A stretch of 64,000 nucleotides of DNA from Burkholderiaceae bacterium (GTDB taxonomy: Bacteria > Pseudomonadota > Gammaproteobacteria > Burkholderiales > Burkholderiaceae_D), in the NCBI GenBank assembly GCA_019232795.1, contig JAFANH010000107.1, positions 47,761 to 111,760 of the forward strand. Direction: 5' to 3'. How positions within the stretch are numbered: the first letter of the stretch is position 1; the number at the start of each line of letters is the position of its first letter. The notes below the pieces were generated by a model. It ran no database searches and was not told where the DNA came from. It was given only the letters and a program-made list of their open reading frames with translations. A program made the position numbers and the translations under genes. Positions 29,896 to 38,403 of the stretch are shown one piece after another.

Positions 29896-29963
29896 CTTCC
29901 TCGTCCATTCCAATACCTCCTAAGGAATGGAATTTACCGCCTTGCTAAAGGCGGTTTTTTTTT
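29896..29963 (+). ncRNA. Candidate small RNA with anti-Shine-Dalgarno loop
   Basis: The predicted ~68-base RNA would start a few bases after TACACT and end in the T-run. Its first hairpin, CCATTCC (29905–29911) / GGAATGG (29924–29930), exposes a 12-base loop containing CCTCCT, complementary to ribosome-binding sites. Its second hairpin is an intrinsic terminator. No known RNA family was recognised. The alternative is that this is only the 3' end of the metallophosphoesterase transcript. Confidence 0.45.
29936..29963 (+). terminator. Intrinsic terminator
   Basis: Perfect 8-bp stem ACCGCCTT (29936–29943) / AAGGCGGT (29948–29955), GCTA loop, then nine T residues. It ends the metallophosphoesterase and/or the small-RNA transcript. 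Confidence 0.88.
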
Positions 29964-30005
29964 GCCTGCGGTATTTGTGGTGCGACGCTCTAATGCGGGC
30001 GCTGC

Positions 30006-30290
30006 TCAGCGCGTCGGCGGCACCGAATGCGAAAGCGCTTCCTTGACGCGGCGCGACACGAGTATGGGCAGGTAGTCCTGGATGCTGGCCTGATCTTTCA
30101 GGTGCGCGAGTATGTCTTCGTAGAGCGGTTCGATTTCATCGACGCTGCGGCTGACTTCGTTGGCCAACTTGCCGATGATGTGCGAATGCCGGCTTTTTTC
30201 TTCGCTGCTGGAATAGGGCGAATAAGACGGGTTGAGCATGGCTGGATGGGAACCGGGGTTCATCGGAAAGAAGCTTTCATAGTGTTTCAC
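30006..30290 (-). CDS. DUF3562-like small protein
   Basis: Protein of 94 residues. The C-terminal two thirds (HIIGKLANEVSRSVDEIEP, YEDILAHLKDQASIQDYLPI, LVSRRVKEAL) match the pattern of DUF3562 proteins of betaproteobacteria, small helical proteins of unknown function. The N-terminal ~30 residues are Ser/Pro-rich and may be disordered. ATG 30290 is used; ATG 30263 (MNPGSHP) is an alternative. It is transcribed toward the small-RNA terminator. Confidence 0.65.
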   Translation of the reverse strand: MKHYESFFPMNPGSHPAMLNPSYSPYSSSEEKSRHSHIIGKLANEVSRSVDEIEPLYEDILAHLKDQASIQDYLPILVSRRVKEALSHSVPPTR

Positions 30291-30441
30291 TGCGGGACGC
30301 TGTCCTGCCTATCGATGGATCACGCGCCAAATCTGCCTATCACTTGTTGGCGCAGATTCTATAACGGGAAGCGTTCGGACGTGGACCATGAAAATCGATG
30401 TTATGCGATTTTTCAGGAAAGTCTTTGACAGGAAGACAACT

Positions 30442-30524
30442 ATCTTGCAAAAAATAGATTTCAATCTTGCAAGAACACATAATGTTGTCCAATCTTGCTT
30501 TAATAGCATGTGCCCGGCTAGTAT
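30442..30524 (+). promoter_or_regulatory. ATCTTGCAA direct repeats and possible promoter upstream of cyclase
   Basis: ATCTTGCAA occurs at 30442–30450 and 30464–30472, and ATCTTGCTT at 30492–30500. A TTGCTT (30495–30500) and TAGTAT (30519–30524) pair with an 18-base spacer could be the cyclase promoter, so the last repeat would overlap its -35. Confidence 0.35.
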
Positions 30525-30574
30525 GCTCCAGTTTGCTTATCGAGAACATCGTTACATTCCGCAGGCAGGACGGC

Positions 30575-32473
30575 ATGGGACTTCCAAATCTTCAATCGAT
30601 TATGCGCAATCCAGCGCGGCAACTGATCGTAGCGGCCTTGTTGTTCGTGTCGGCGTTGACGATAGAATTGTTTGCGCTGTGTGTGTTCGGTACGGTCGAG
30701 TCGCGCTTGGCCGACGTGTTCATGCGTCATCATGCGGCCGAATTCAAGGCCGACCCCAACATCGTCGTGATCGATATCGACGATCAGAGTCTGGCGGCAA
30801 TGCAGGAGATGGCCGGTTTATGGGCTTGGCCGCGCGAAATCCACGCCGATTTGCTCGATGCGCTGGCGGAATTTTCGCCGCGCGCCGTTGTGTTCGATAT
30901 TGCTTTTGCCGAGCGCGACCGCAAACGCCCGAAAAGCGATGCGCGCCTGACGGAGTCTTTGTTGTCCATGTCGCCCCATGTTTTTCTGGCGGCGACACTG
31001 CTCCCCAATGAGGATAAAGCTCCGCCTTTCGGATTGCAGGAAGTGCAAACGGCATTTGGGGTGAAGCAAGCGGGCGCGAGCGATGCCCAGGTCGGCCTGC
31101 TCTTGCCCAACGCCATCGATAGCAAGGCCTGGAGGCTCGGACTCGACAATAGCGACGTCGACGCCGATGGCGTGCTGCGCCGTTACCGGTTGCGCACCGT
31201 CGTCGGTGATTGGAATTTACCGTCTTTGCCGGCGCGCGTGGCGAGCGATCTCGGCACCGCCCTGCCGGCCGGCGATTCCATTCTCCTGAGCTGGCCCGCC
31301 AGCGGACGTATCCGCCATCATTACAGCGATCTGTATCGGTCCCTGACGGAAGACCGGCCCGACATGCGCGAACAGGACGTGCGCCATCTCGAACAAACGA
31401 TACGCGGCAAGATCCTGGTGATAGGCTCATCCGCCACCGGCGCTTTCGATCATCATTTGACGCCGCTCGGCGCCAGCTTCCCAGGCGTCGACGTGCTGGC
31501 GACGGCGATCGACAATCTGGTCAATGACCGCTATCTGCGCGTCGTGCCGCCGCTATGGCCCTTCCTGTATGGTGCGTTGCTGATTGCGAGCCTGACCGCA
31601 GCTTTCGCAAAACGCATGAATCCCCTGGCCGCGGGTGCCGTGCTGCTGGCTGTGACGGCCCTGAGTCTGATTGCCGCCGATCAAGCCATGGCCAAGCTAT
31701 GGATGTTGCCTTTGGCTACGCCGCTGATTTTTGCCTGGACCTGGTTCTTGTCGGCTGCGCTGGCGGGTTATTTGCGCGAGCGGCGTACGCGCGAGCAGGC
31801 GGTATCCCTGTTCCGCCGCTTCCTCAATCCCGAAGTCGTGAGACGAATTGTCGACCAGGGCGAAACGGTGGACAGCATGTCCGGACGAACCAGCGAGATT
31901 TCAGTACTGTTTTCCGACATACGAGGCTTCACTACCTTGTCCGAGTCGCACCCACCGCAACAAGTGGTGGCCTTGCTCAACCGTTATTTCGACCGGCAGG
32001 TTGAAGTGGTATTCAAGCACGGCGGAACGCTCGATAAATTTATCGGCGACTGCATCATGGCATTTTGGGGCGCGCCGCTGGCGGATCCGCAGCATGCCAG
32101 CCGGGCCGTAGCTGCGGCCTTGGAGATGCAGGAAAATCTATTGCTTTTCAAAAAGGAACTGGCCGCTGAGCAATCGGACCTGACCGATTTCGACGTCGGC
32201 ATTGGTGTACACACCGGACCCGCTGTGGTAGGCTTTATCGGCGCACGCCGCAAGCTCGACTACACCGCCATCGGCGATACGGTGAATCTCGCCAGCAGGG
32301 TGGAAGGCTTGACCAAGGACGTCGCGCGAGTATTGGTCAGCCGTGAAACCATGCAAGCCTGCAGCCATGATGCCAACGTGGCCAACGTGACTTTCATGCT
32401 GCGCGGCACTTTTTCCGTCAAGGGGAGAGCGGCCGAAGTGGAGTTGTACGAGCCCATTGGGAAAAACGCATAG
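30575..32473 (+). CDS. CHASE2-domain adenylate/guanylate cyclase
   Basis: Class III nucleotide cyclase of 632 residues. It has an N-terminal transmembrane helix (QLIVAALLFVSALTIELFAL), a periplasmic CHASE2 sensor (VVIDIDDQSLAAM, AWPREIHADLLDAL), three further transmembrane helices (residues ~320–400) and a cytoplasmic cyclase domain with SVLFSDIRGFTTLSE and LDKFIGDCIMAFWGAP carrying metal-binding Asp residues. Whether it makes cAMP or cGMP cannot be stated; the LDKFIGD Lys favours cAMP. ATG 30575 follows AGGCAGGA. An SH3 protein and an M48 protease follow on the same strand. Confidence 0.88.
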   Translation: MGLPNLQSIMRNPARQLIVAALLFVSALTIELFALCVFGTVESRLADVFMRHHAAEFKADPNIVVIDIDDQSLAAMQEMAGLWAWPREIHADLLDALAEFSPRAVVFDIAFAERDRKRPKSDARLTESLLSMSPHVFLAATLLPNEDKAPPFGLQEVQTAFGVKQAGASDAQVGLLLPNAIDSKAWRLGLDNSDVDADGVLRRYRLRTVVGDWNLPSLPARVASDLGTALPAGDSILLSWPASGRIRHHYSDLYRSLTEDRPDMREQDVRHLEQTIRGKILVIGSSATGAFDHHLTPLGASFPGVDVLATAIDNLVNDRYLRVVPPLWPFLYGALLIASLTAAFAKRMNPLAAGAVLLAVTALSLIAADQAMAKLWMLPLATPLIFAWTWFLSAALAGYLRERRTREQAVSLFRRFLNPEVVRRIVDQGETVDSMSGRTSEISVLFSDIRGFTTLSESHPPQQVVALLNRYFDRQVEVVFKHGGTLDKFIGDCIMAFWGAPLADPQHASRAVAAALEMQENLLLFKKELAAEQSDLTDFDVGIGVHTGPAVVGFIGARRKLDYTAIGDTVNLASRVEGLTKDVARVLVSRETMQACSHDANVANVTFMLRGTFSVKGRAAEVELYEPIGKNA

Positions 32474-32484
32474 AGGGCAAGGGT

Positions 32485-33045
32485 ATGCGGGGAAACCAAT
32501 TCAAATTGGCCATGTTTGCGATGGCGCCAGTGCTTGCTTTGGCCGCATGGCCGATTGCGGTATCGGCGCAGGGCGAGTCGGCCCACACCGTGCGCTCGAC
32601 CGAAGTGCACGCGGACTCTCAGTCCGATGCCGCGACCGTGGCGACCGTTCCTGAAAAATCCGCCCTCGAAGTATTGCAAAGACGCGGTGCCTGGACCCAG
32701 GTCAAAGTCGCAGGCGGGCAGACGGGCTGGGTGCGCATGTTGAACCTGCGTTTCGATACGGTGAGTGCGGCCGGGGCAGCCAATGCCGGCAACGCCGGCA
32801 AACCGTTGAGCGGCTTGACCGGCTTGCTGGCCGCCGGACGTACCTCCAATTCGGGGACCGACACCACGGGTGTGCGCGGCCTCAACGACGAGGATTTGAA
32901 AAATGCCCAGGCCAATCCGGCAGAACTGCAAAAGGTGCTGAAGCTCACTACGGACAAGAGTGTGGCCCAGGCATTCGCACAACGCAGCAAGCTCACGGCG
33001 GCCAAAGTGCCCTATTTGCCCGACCCGGCTCCAACGCGTAATTGA
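32485..33045 (+). CDS. Exported SH3b-domain protein
   Basis: Protein of 186 residues with a signal peptide (MFAMAPVLALAAWPIAVSAQ, cleaved near residue 30) and an SH3b fold: TVRSTEVHADSQSDAATVAT, LEVLQRRGAWTQVKVAGGQT, GWVRMLNLRF. The C-terminal half is Gly/Ala-rich then contains GVRGLNDEDLKNAQANPAEL, a motif frequent in such SH3/M48-linked proteins. The stop TGA is separated from the protease start by 29 bases. It may bind the cell wall or the protease; this is inference from co-location. Confidence 0.75.
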   Translation: MRGNQFKLAMFAMAPVLALAAWPIAVSAQGESAHTVRSTEVHADSQSDAATVATVPEKSALEVLQRRGAWTQVKVAGGQTGWVRMLNLRFDTVSAAGAANAGNAGKPLSGLTGLLAAGRTSNSGTDTTGVRGLNDEDLKNAQANPAELQKVLKLTTDKSVAQAFAQRSKLTAAKVPYLPDPAPTRN

Positions 33046-33074
33046 TGCGCATGCATGATGGGGAGCGTACGACC

Positions 33075-33941
33075 ATGAAATCTATCGTCAAACTTTGCGT
33101 CGGGCTGGTGATGGCGCTTGCATGGTCTTCGGCCTGCGCGCAATTCAGCTTCAAGATTCCCGGACTCGGCGGCAGCACCGGCAATAACAGCAACACGCCC
33201 GACATCGGCACCATTTTCGGACATGCAAGCAAGATGGTGAAGGGCATAGACGAGCCTGAGGAAATTCAGATCGGCCAGAACTTCGCGGCCACGTTGCTCG
33301 GCGCCAAACCCATCATGGCTGACGAGCATATTCAGCACTACGTCAACGCGCTCGGTCATTGGTTGGCCTTGCAGACTGAACGCCCCGATCTCCCCTGGAC
33401 TTTTGCCGTGCTCGAAGATCCCGGTTTCAACGCCTTTGCCACGCCGGGCGGCTATATCTTCGTGACGCGCGGCTTGGTGCAGCGCATGCACAATGAATCG
33501 GAACTGGCCGGTGTGCTGGCGCATGAAATCGGCCACGTCTTGCGCAAACACCATTTGAAGGCGGTGCAGAAAAATGCCGGCGCCGAACTGCTGGGCGATC
33601 TCGCCAGTACACGCGGCGCCAATTCGGAAATCAAGTCGACCGTGGTGAATTTTGCCAAAAACCTGTACGCGAAGGGCTTGGACAAGGACGACGAATTCGA
33701 GGCCGACCGCCTCGGTGTGGTGATTGCCGCGCGCGCCGGCTACGACCCCTTCGGCTTGCCCGCGGTGCTGCAGATGCTGCAGGAACAGAGCGCAAGCGAC
33801 AACAACTTTTCACTCTTGATGAAGACCCATCCGCCACCGGCCGACCGTCTTGATCGCCTTGATGCATTGATGGCCGACAAGTTCGATACTGTTGCCGGCA
33901 TTAGCGGTGGTATTGTCGCTGATCGAATCAAGGGCTTTTAA
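33075..33941 (+). CDS. M48-family metalloprotease, exported
   Basis: Zinc metalloprotease of 288 residues with a signal peptide (MKSIVKLCVGLVMALAWSSA, cleavage after CAQ). The catalytic HEIGH is at about residues 150–154, and the third ligand lies in DEFEADRLGVVIAARAGYDP. The family includes BepA/LoiP-like periplasmic proteases that handle outer-membrane proteins. ATG 33075 was chosen since the signal peptide starts there. The gene ends in a structured bidirectional terminator. Confidence 0.88.
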   Translation: MKSIVKLCVGLVMALAWSSACAQFSFKIPGLGGSTGNNSNTPDIGTIFGHASKMVKGIDEPEEIQIGQNFAATLLGAKPIMADEHIQHYVNALGHWLALQTERPDLPWTFAVLEDPGFNAFATPGGYIFVTRGLVQRMHNESELAGVLAHEIGHVLRKHHLKAVQKNAGAELLGDLASTRGANSEIKSTVVNFAKNLYAKGLDKDDEFEADRLGVVIAARAGYDPFGLPAVLQMLQEQSASDNNFSLLMKTHPPPADRLDRLDALMADKFDTVAGISGGIVADRIKGF

Positions 33942-33959
33942 TTGCCCATTCCCGGCAAT

Positions 33960-34039
33960 AAAAAGCGGCTCACTGTCATGAAAAAACCCCAAAAGTTGGT
34001 GTCCAACTTCTGGGGCTCAGTTCAGCGGAGCCGCTTTTT
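33960..34039. terminator. Bidirectional terminator with nested IS-end-like palindrome
   Basis: Outer stem AAAAAGCGGCTC (33960–33971) / GAGCCGCTTTTT (34028–34039) has A/T tracts on both sides and serves both convergent genes. Inside it is a second hairpin CCCCAAAAGTTGG (33987–33999) / CCAACTTCTGGGG (34003–34015), one mismatch, whose sequence with the adjoining TGAACTGA resembles IS3-family terminal repeats. Confidence 0.75.
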
Positions 34040-34058
34040 CTTGCGTATCTAAAAATTC

Positions 34059-34748
34059 CTAGCTTTTGTCTTCGCCGATGAAGCGGTAGACCAAGGCACC
34101 CAGTATCGCGCCGGCGACTGGCGCCGCCCAGAACAGCCAGAGCTGGCCGATGGCCCAGTCGCCCGCAAACAGGGCGACACCGGTGCTGCGCGCCGGATTG
34201 ACTGAAGTATTGGTGACCGGGATGCTGATCAAGTGGATCAACGTCAGCGCCAGACCAATGGCAATCGGTGCAAACCCTGCCGGCGCACGCTTGTCGGTGG
34301 CACCCATGATGACGATCAGGAAGAATGCCGTCATCACCACTTCGCACACCAGTGCCGCCAGCAGCGAATAGCCGCCCGGCGAATGCACACCATAGCCGTT
34401 GGAGGCGAAGCCCTTTCCGAGATCGAAGCCGGCAGTGCCGCTGGCGATCACGTACAAGACAGCGGCCGCGGCAATGGCGCCCAGCACTTGCGCGATGATA
34501 TAGGGAATCAGCTTGTCGGCGGAAAAGCGGCCGCCGGCCCACAAGCCGATCGAAACCGCGGGATTCAAATGGCAGCCCGAGATATGGCCGATCGCAAACG
34601 CCATGGTCAGCACGGTCAAACCGAACGCCAGTGAAACACCAAGCAAGCCTATGCCGACGTTAGGGAAGGCCGCAGCCAGCACGGCGCTGCCGCAACCGCC
34701 CAACACCAGCCAAAACGTGCCTATGAATTCTGCGCCATATTGTTTCAT
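34059..34748 (-). CDS. aqpZ: Aquaporin Z
   Basis: Water channel of the MIP family, 229 residues. Both pore motifs are present, [13 protein letters not shown] (first NPA) and [14 protein letters not shown] (second NPA), with six hydrophobic helices. The N-terminus [20 protein letters not shown] is typical of AqpZ and fixes ATG 34748. The usual narrow-pore aromatic/Arg filter (Arg following the second NPA) is visible, pointing to a water channel rather than a glycerol facilitator. Transcribed toward the shared terminator. Confidence 0.94.
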   Translation of the reverse strand: MKQYGAEFIGTFWLVLGGCGSAVLAAAFPNVGIGLLGVSLAFGLTVLTMAFAIGHISGCHLNPAVSIGLWAGGRFSADKLIPYIIAQVLGAIAAAAVLYVIASGTAGFDLGKGFASNGYGVHSPGGYSLLAALVCEVVMTAFFLIVIMGATDKRAPAGFAPIAIGLALTLIHLISIPVTNTSVNPARSTGVALFAGDWAIGQLWLFWAAPVAGAILGALVYRFIGEDKS

Positions 34749-34874
34749 GCAGTGATCTCCCGAGGTTTGTTTGTGTGAGCAGGCGGCCCCGGAATTTGCC
34801 TTCCAGGGCACCCCGCCGCACAAAATGTAGCCGCCATGCGGCGTCCTGTCAAACGCACGGTGTAGCGGATAATC

Positions 34875-36629
34875 CTATTCGCTCAATTGCTGCAGCATGT
34901 ACAGGCGCTGATAAATTCCACCGCCTATTTCCATCAGCACATCATGCGTTCCCGCTTCGGCGATGCGGCCGTGATTGAGCACCACGATGCGGTCGGCATC
35001 GCGTATGGTGGACAGCCGATGGGCGATGGCGATGATGGTGACCTTGCCGCGCAGCTCGTCAAGCGCATTTTGCACCACTTGTTCGGTCTCGCTGTCGATA
35101 TGCGAAGTCGCTTCGTCAAGGAGCAGGATGCGCGGCTTGCCGGCCAGCGCGCGCGCGATGGCGATCAATTGCTTTTGTCCGGTCGACAGGCGCGCGCCGC
35201 CTTCGCCGAGCGGCGTGTCATAGCCTTGTTCGAGCGCGCAGATGAAGTCGTGCGCCTTGGCAGCGCGCGCCGCAGCCTCGATCTCGCGCTGCGGCAGTCT
35301 GCGTCCCATGTCGATGTTGTCGCGTGCGCTGGCCGCCAGCAGGAAAGGGTCTTGCGGCACCAGGCCGACGTGGGCGCGAAATGCATCGTCGCCGATATCG
35401 GCCAGTGGCACGCCGTCTATTTCTATGCTGCCGCTTTGCGCGCGGTAGAAACGCAGCAGCAGGCTCAGCAGGGTCGACTTGCCGCTGCCGGTATGGCCGA
35501 CGACGCCGTAGAAGCTGCCGGCGGGGATGCTCAGGTTCAGATCGTGCAGCACCACCGCTTCCGGCTTGTAGCCGAAACTGAGATCACGGATCGCCACTGC
35601 GCCGGCGCCTACGCGGACCTCGCCACCGACGGGAACGGGACGGTATTCCTGCAGCAAGGCATTGACGCGCGCCGACGATACCACCGATTGCTGCAACTGG
35701 CTGAACTGCATCGTGATCTGGATCAAGGGCTCGATTACGCGGCCGATATAGCTGACGAAGGCGTACAGGATGCCGGCTTCCACGCCGCCGATCTGGCTCT
35801 GGCCCCCATTTGCATGCGCGCCAAACGCATAGATGACTGCCACCAGCAGCACCACGTTCAGCATGTCGAGCGCGGGCCGCAGCAGCCAGGCATTCGCGCT
35901 CAGCTCGCCCATACGCGCCTTGAAATGCGCATGATTGGTGTCCGCAAAACGGGTGCCGAAACGCGGCGTCGCATTACTGGCCTGCAATACGCTCATGCCG
36001 GCAATCGACCCCGCCATCTGCGCGTTGATGTCGCTGCGCAATTCGCGCGCCCGGCTGACGGCCGGCGCGCTCCAGCGCTGGTAAAGCCAGACGATCACGA
36101 TCACGGCCGGCAGCAGTACGGTCACGATCAGCATGAGCCGCAAGTCGAGCCAGGCCATGGCGGCGATGGCGCCGATGATGACGATGCCGCTGTCGAGCAT
36201 CACGAACAGCACCTGGATGTAGAGCGTCTTGACGGCCTCGGTGTCGTTGGTGACGCGGCTGACCAGCTTGCCGGTGATGGCACTGTCGAAAAAAGCCATG
36301 GGCAGGTGCAGCACGTGCTCGTATACCTGTTCGCGCAGGCGTTGCACCGAACGCATCGCCAGGCCCGCCAGACGCAGTAGTTGCAGGTAGCGCACGGTGG
36401 TCGCGGCCCAGTTGCACAGCAGGCAGGTGATCAGCAGCGTAGCGATCACGGCCAGATCCACGCGATGCGGCAGCAGGTAGTTATCGATCAGGCGCTTGGT
36501 CAGGATGGGCGCCGTCATTTCGAGGGTAGCCGCCAGGGTCAGCCAGGCGACGCCCAGCATCAGGTGGCGCCGCTCGGGGCGTGCAGCAGCGTGCAGCAGC
36601 GCAATCGCCTGCCGGGTATCAGAGCGCAT
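34875..36629 (-). CDS. mdlB: ABC exporter half-transporter B (MdlB/SmdB-like)
   Basis: ABC exporter of 584 residues with an N-terminal six-helix membrane domain and C-terminal ATPase domain. The ATPase has Walker A GHTGSGKST, signature LSTGQKQL (a non-canonical LSTGQ) and Walker B ILLLDEATSHID, then IAHRLSTI. ATG 36629 (MRSDTRQA) overlaps the stop of the partner gene by 11 bases; the ORF upstream lies inside that gene. With MdlA it should form a heterodimeric exporter whose substrate is not evident; one composite site uses the LSTGQ variant. Confidence 0.87.
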   Translation of the reverse strand: MRSDTRQAIALLHAAARPERRHLMLGVAWLTLAATLEMTAPILTKRLIDNYLLPHRVDLAVIATLLITCLLCNWAATTVRYLQLLRLAGLAMRSVQRLREQVYEHVLHLPMAFFDSAITGKLVSRVTNDTEAVKTLYIQVLFVMLDSGIVIIGAIAAMAWLDLRLMLIVTVLLPAVIVIVWLYQRWSAPAVSRARELRSDINAQMAGSIAGMSVLQASNATPRFGTRFADTNHAHFKARMGELSANAWLLRPALDMLNVVLLVAVIYAFGAHANGGQSQIGGVEAGILYAFVSYIGRVIEPLIQITMQFSQLQQSVVSSARVNALLQEYRPVPVGGEVRVGAGAVAIRDLSFGYKPEAVVLHDLNLSIPAGSFYGVVGHTGSGKSTLLSLLLRFYRAQSGSIEIDGVPLADIGDDAFRAHVGLVPQDPFLLAASARDNIDMGRRLPQREIEAAARAAKAHDFICALEQGYDTPLGEGGARLSTGQKQLIAIARALAGKPRILLLDEATSHIDSETEQVVQNALDELRGKVTIIAIAHRLSTIRDADRIVVLNHGRIAEAGTHDVLMEIGGGIYQRLYMLQQLSE

Positions 36630-38379
36630 CGAGACTCTCTTCCAATTGCTGGTATTGCCATTGCGCCGCGTACCAGCCGCCATGATCGAGCAGGATTTGG
36701 TGCGACCCGCTTTCGACGACGCGGCCTTCGCGCAGTACCAGGATGTGATCGGCGTCGGCCACCGAACTGAGGCGATGGCTGACGATGACCACGCTGCGGC
36801 TGTGGTCGGCGCTGCCGGCTTGCCGCAGCTCCTGGAAGTGCGCCAGGATTTGCGCTTCGGTGCCGGTATCGACGGCCGATAGTGCGTCGTCGAGCAGCAG
36901 CAGCGCGCCGCCGCCCAGCAGGGCGCGCGCAATCGCCACGCGTTGGCGCTGCCCGCCGGACAAGGTGATGCCGCGTTCGCCGACTACGGTTTCGTAAGCT
37001 TTCGGCAGTCGCATGATGTCGTCGTGTACGGCAGCGAGTTTGGCGACGTGCTCGATCTCGGTGCGGCTGGCATCGGGCTTGGCCAGCGCAATGTTGTCGG
37101 CGACACTGGCGGAGAACAGGAAGGATTCCTGCGGCACCCACGAAGCTGCGCGGCGCAGCGCCGCCAACCGGTATTCGTGCAGTTCGCGGCCGGACCAATG
37201 TATGGAACCTGCGTTCGCATCGTATTGCCGCAGCAGCAGGCGCAACAGGGTCGATTTGCCAGAGCCGGTGGGACCTACCAGGCCGAGCGTCTGGCCGGCC
37301 GGCAGAGAGAACGATACCTGCGACAAGGCCGGGTGCGTCTGGCCGGGATAACTGTAACTGATGCCGTGCGCCGTCAGCGTGCCCGTCTGCACGACGTCGA
37401 CCGACCCATCGTCGCCGACCGCCAGCGCTTCGCTCATGACGGGTTCGAGCCGCTTCCAGGCTGCCTTGCCGCGTTCGATCAGCGACAGTACCCAGCCGGC
37501 GGCGAACATCGGCCAGATCAGCTGACCCAGGTACATGTTGAAGCTGGTCAGCGCCCCTATGCTCAGCTGGCCTTGCCATACGAGATAGCCGCCCATCAAC
37601 AGCGCCAGCGTAGCCGAGGCGGCCAGTGAAATGCCGACCGCCGGTTCGTACGCCGCTTCCCACCGTTGCGCTTTCAAGCTGGAATCGGCGGCGCGGCCGG
37701 CCAGCTCCGAGAACTGCGCGCCGACGCGCCGTTCCAGTCCGAGCGCGCGCAGCGTGCGCACGCCGGACAGCGTTTCCAGGACATGGTCGTTGAGGTCGCT
37801 GAAACGGTCCAGGGCCTCGCGCGAAGCGTCGTGCACGCGGTTGGAAACAAACCAGAATGCGATGCCCATCAGCGGTAGCGGCAGCAGTGCCACCAGCGTC
37901 AGCCGCCAGTCGACGCCGAACAGCATGGTGCCGAGCACGATCACGAGCGTCGTGCTGCCGTCGTAGCCGGCCAGCATCGCCTCGCCCGCCACCATCTCGA
38001 TGGCGTCGATGTCGTTGGTGGCCAGCGCCATCAGGTCGCCGGTGCGTTGGCGTTGATAGAAGGCCGGCCCTTGCAGCGACAGGCGCGCATAGAGATCGGT
38101 GCGCAACTGCAAGCCGAAACGGTAGGCCGCCGAAAACAGCACCTTGCGCCAGCCCACGCGCAGCAGATAAATGGCGACGCCGCAGGCGATCGGTATAGCC
38201 AGCTGCCACAGCAAGGCCGTGCCGCTCAGCCGTCCGGCGACCAGGCCGTCGATGATGGTACCGAACTTGCGCGGAATCGCCACGTTGAGCACGGTGATGC
38301 CAGTCAGCATCGCGGCCGAAGCGGCGTAGGAGACCCAGTGGCGGCGGATGAAGCTGCGCAGCAGCCGGGATAAGCTCAT
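36619..38379 (-). CDS. mdlA: ABC exporter half-transporter A (MdlA/SmdA-like)
   Basis: ABC exporter of 586 residues with membrane domain (TMs beginning SYAASAAMLTGITVLNVAI) and ATPase domain. Walker A GPTGSGKST, signature LSGGQRQRVAIARALLGGG and Walker B LLLDDALSAVDTGTEAQ (Asp instead of the usual catalytic Glu after DD). This degenerate Walker B is characteristic of one half of heterodimeric exporters such as MdlAB/BmrCD, and is consistent with the neighbouring gene being the partner. The operon order is mdlA–mdlB. Confidence 0.87.
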   Translation of the reverse strand: MSLSRLLRSFIRRHWVSYAASAAMLTGITVLNVAIPRKFGTIIDGLVAGRLSGTALLWQLAIPIACGVAIYLLRVGWRKVLFSAAYRFGLQLRTDLYARLSLQGPAFYQRQRTGDLMALATNDIDAIEMVAGEAMLAGYDGSTTLVIVLGTMLFGVDWRLTLVALLPLPLMGIAFWFVSNRVHDASREALDRFSDLNDHVLETLSGVRTLRALGLERRVGAQFSELAGRAADSSLKAQRWEAAYEPAVGISLAASATLALLMGGYLVWQGQLSIGALTSFNMYLGQLIWPMFAAGWVLSLIERGKAAWKRLEPVMSEALAVGDDGSVDVVQTGTLTAHGISYSYPGQTHPALSQVSFSLPAGQTLGLVGPTGSGKSTLLRLLLRQYDANAGSIHWSGRELHEYRLAALRRAASWVPQESFLFSASVADNIALAKPDASRTEIEHVAKLAAVHDDIMRLPKAYETVVGERGITLSGGQRQRVAIARALLGGGALLLLDDALSAVDTGTEAQILAHFQELRQAGSADHSRSVVIVSHRLSSVADADHILVLREGRVVESGSHQILLDHGGWYAAQWQYQQLEESLDAL

Positions 38380-38403
38380 TCAGTTATTTTCTGGTGTAAT
38401 CGT

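Noticed and set aside
29862..29948. 28-codon open frame (MPASYSPTTLQPSSS...) inside the small-RNA region
   Set aside because: Its start would lie upstream of the predicted transcript and its stop falls in the terminator loop; no ribosome-binding site is seen.
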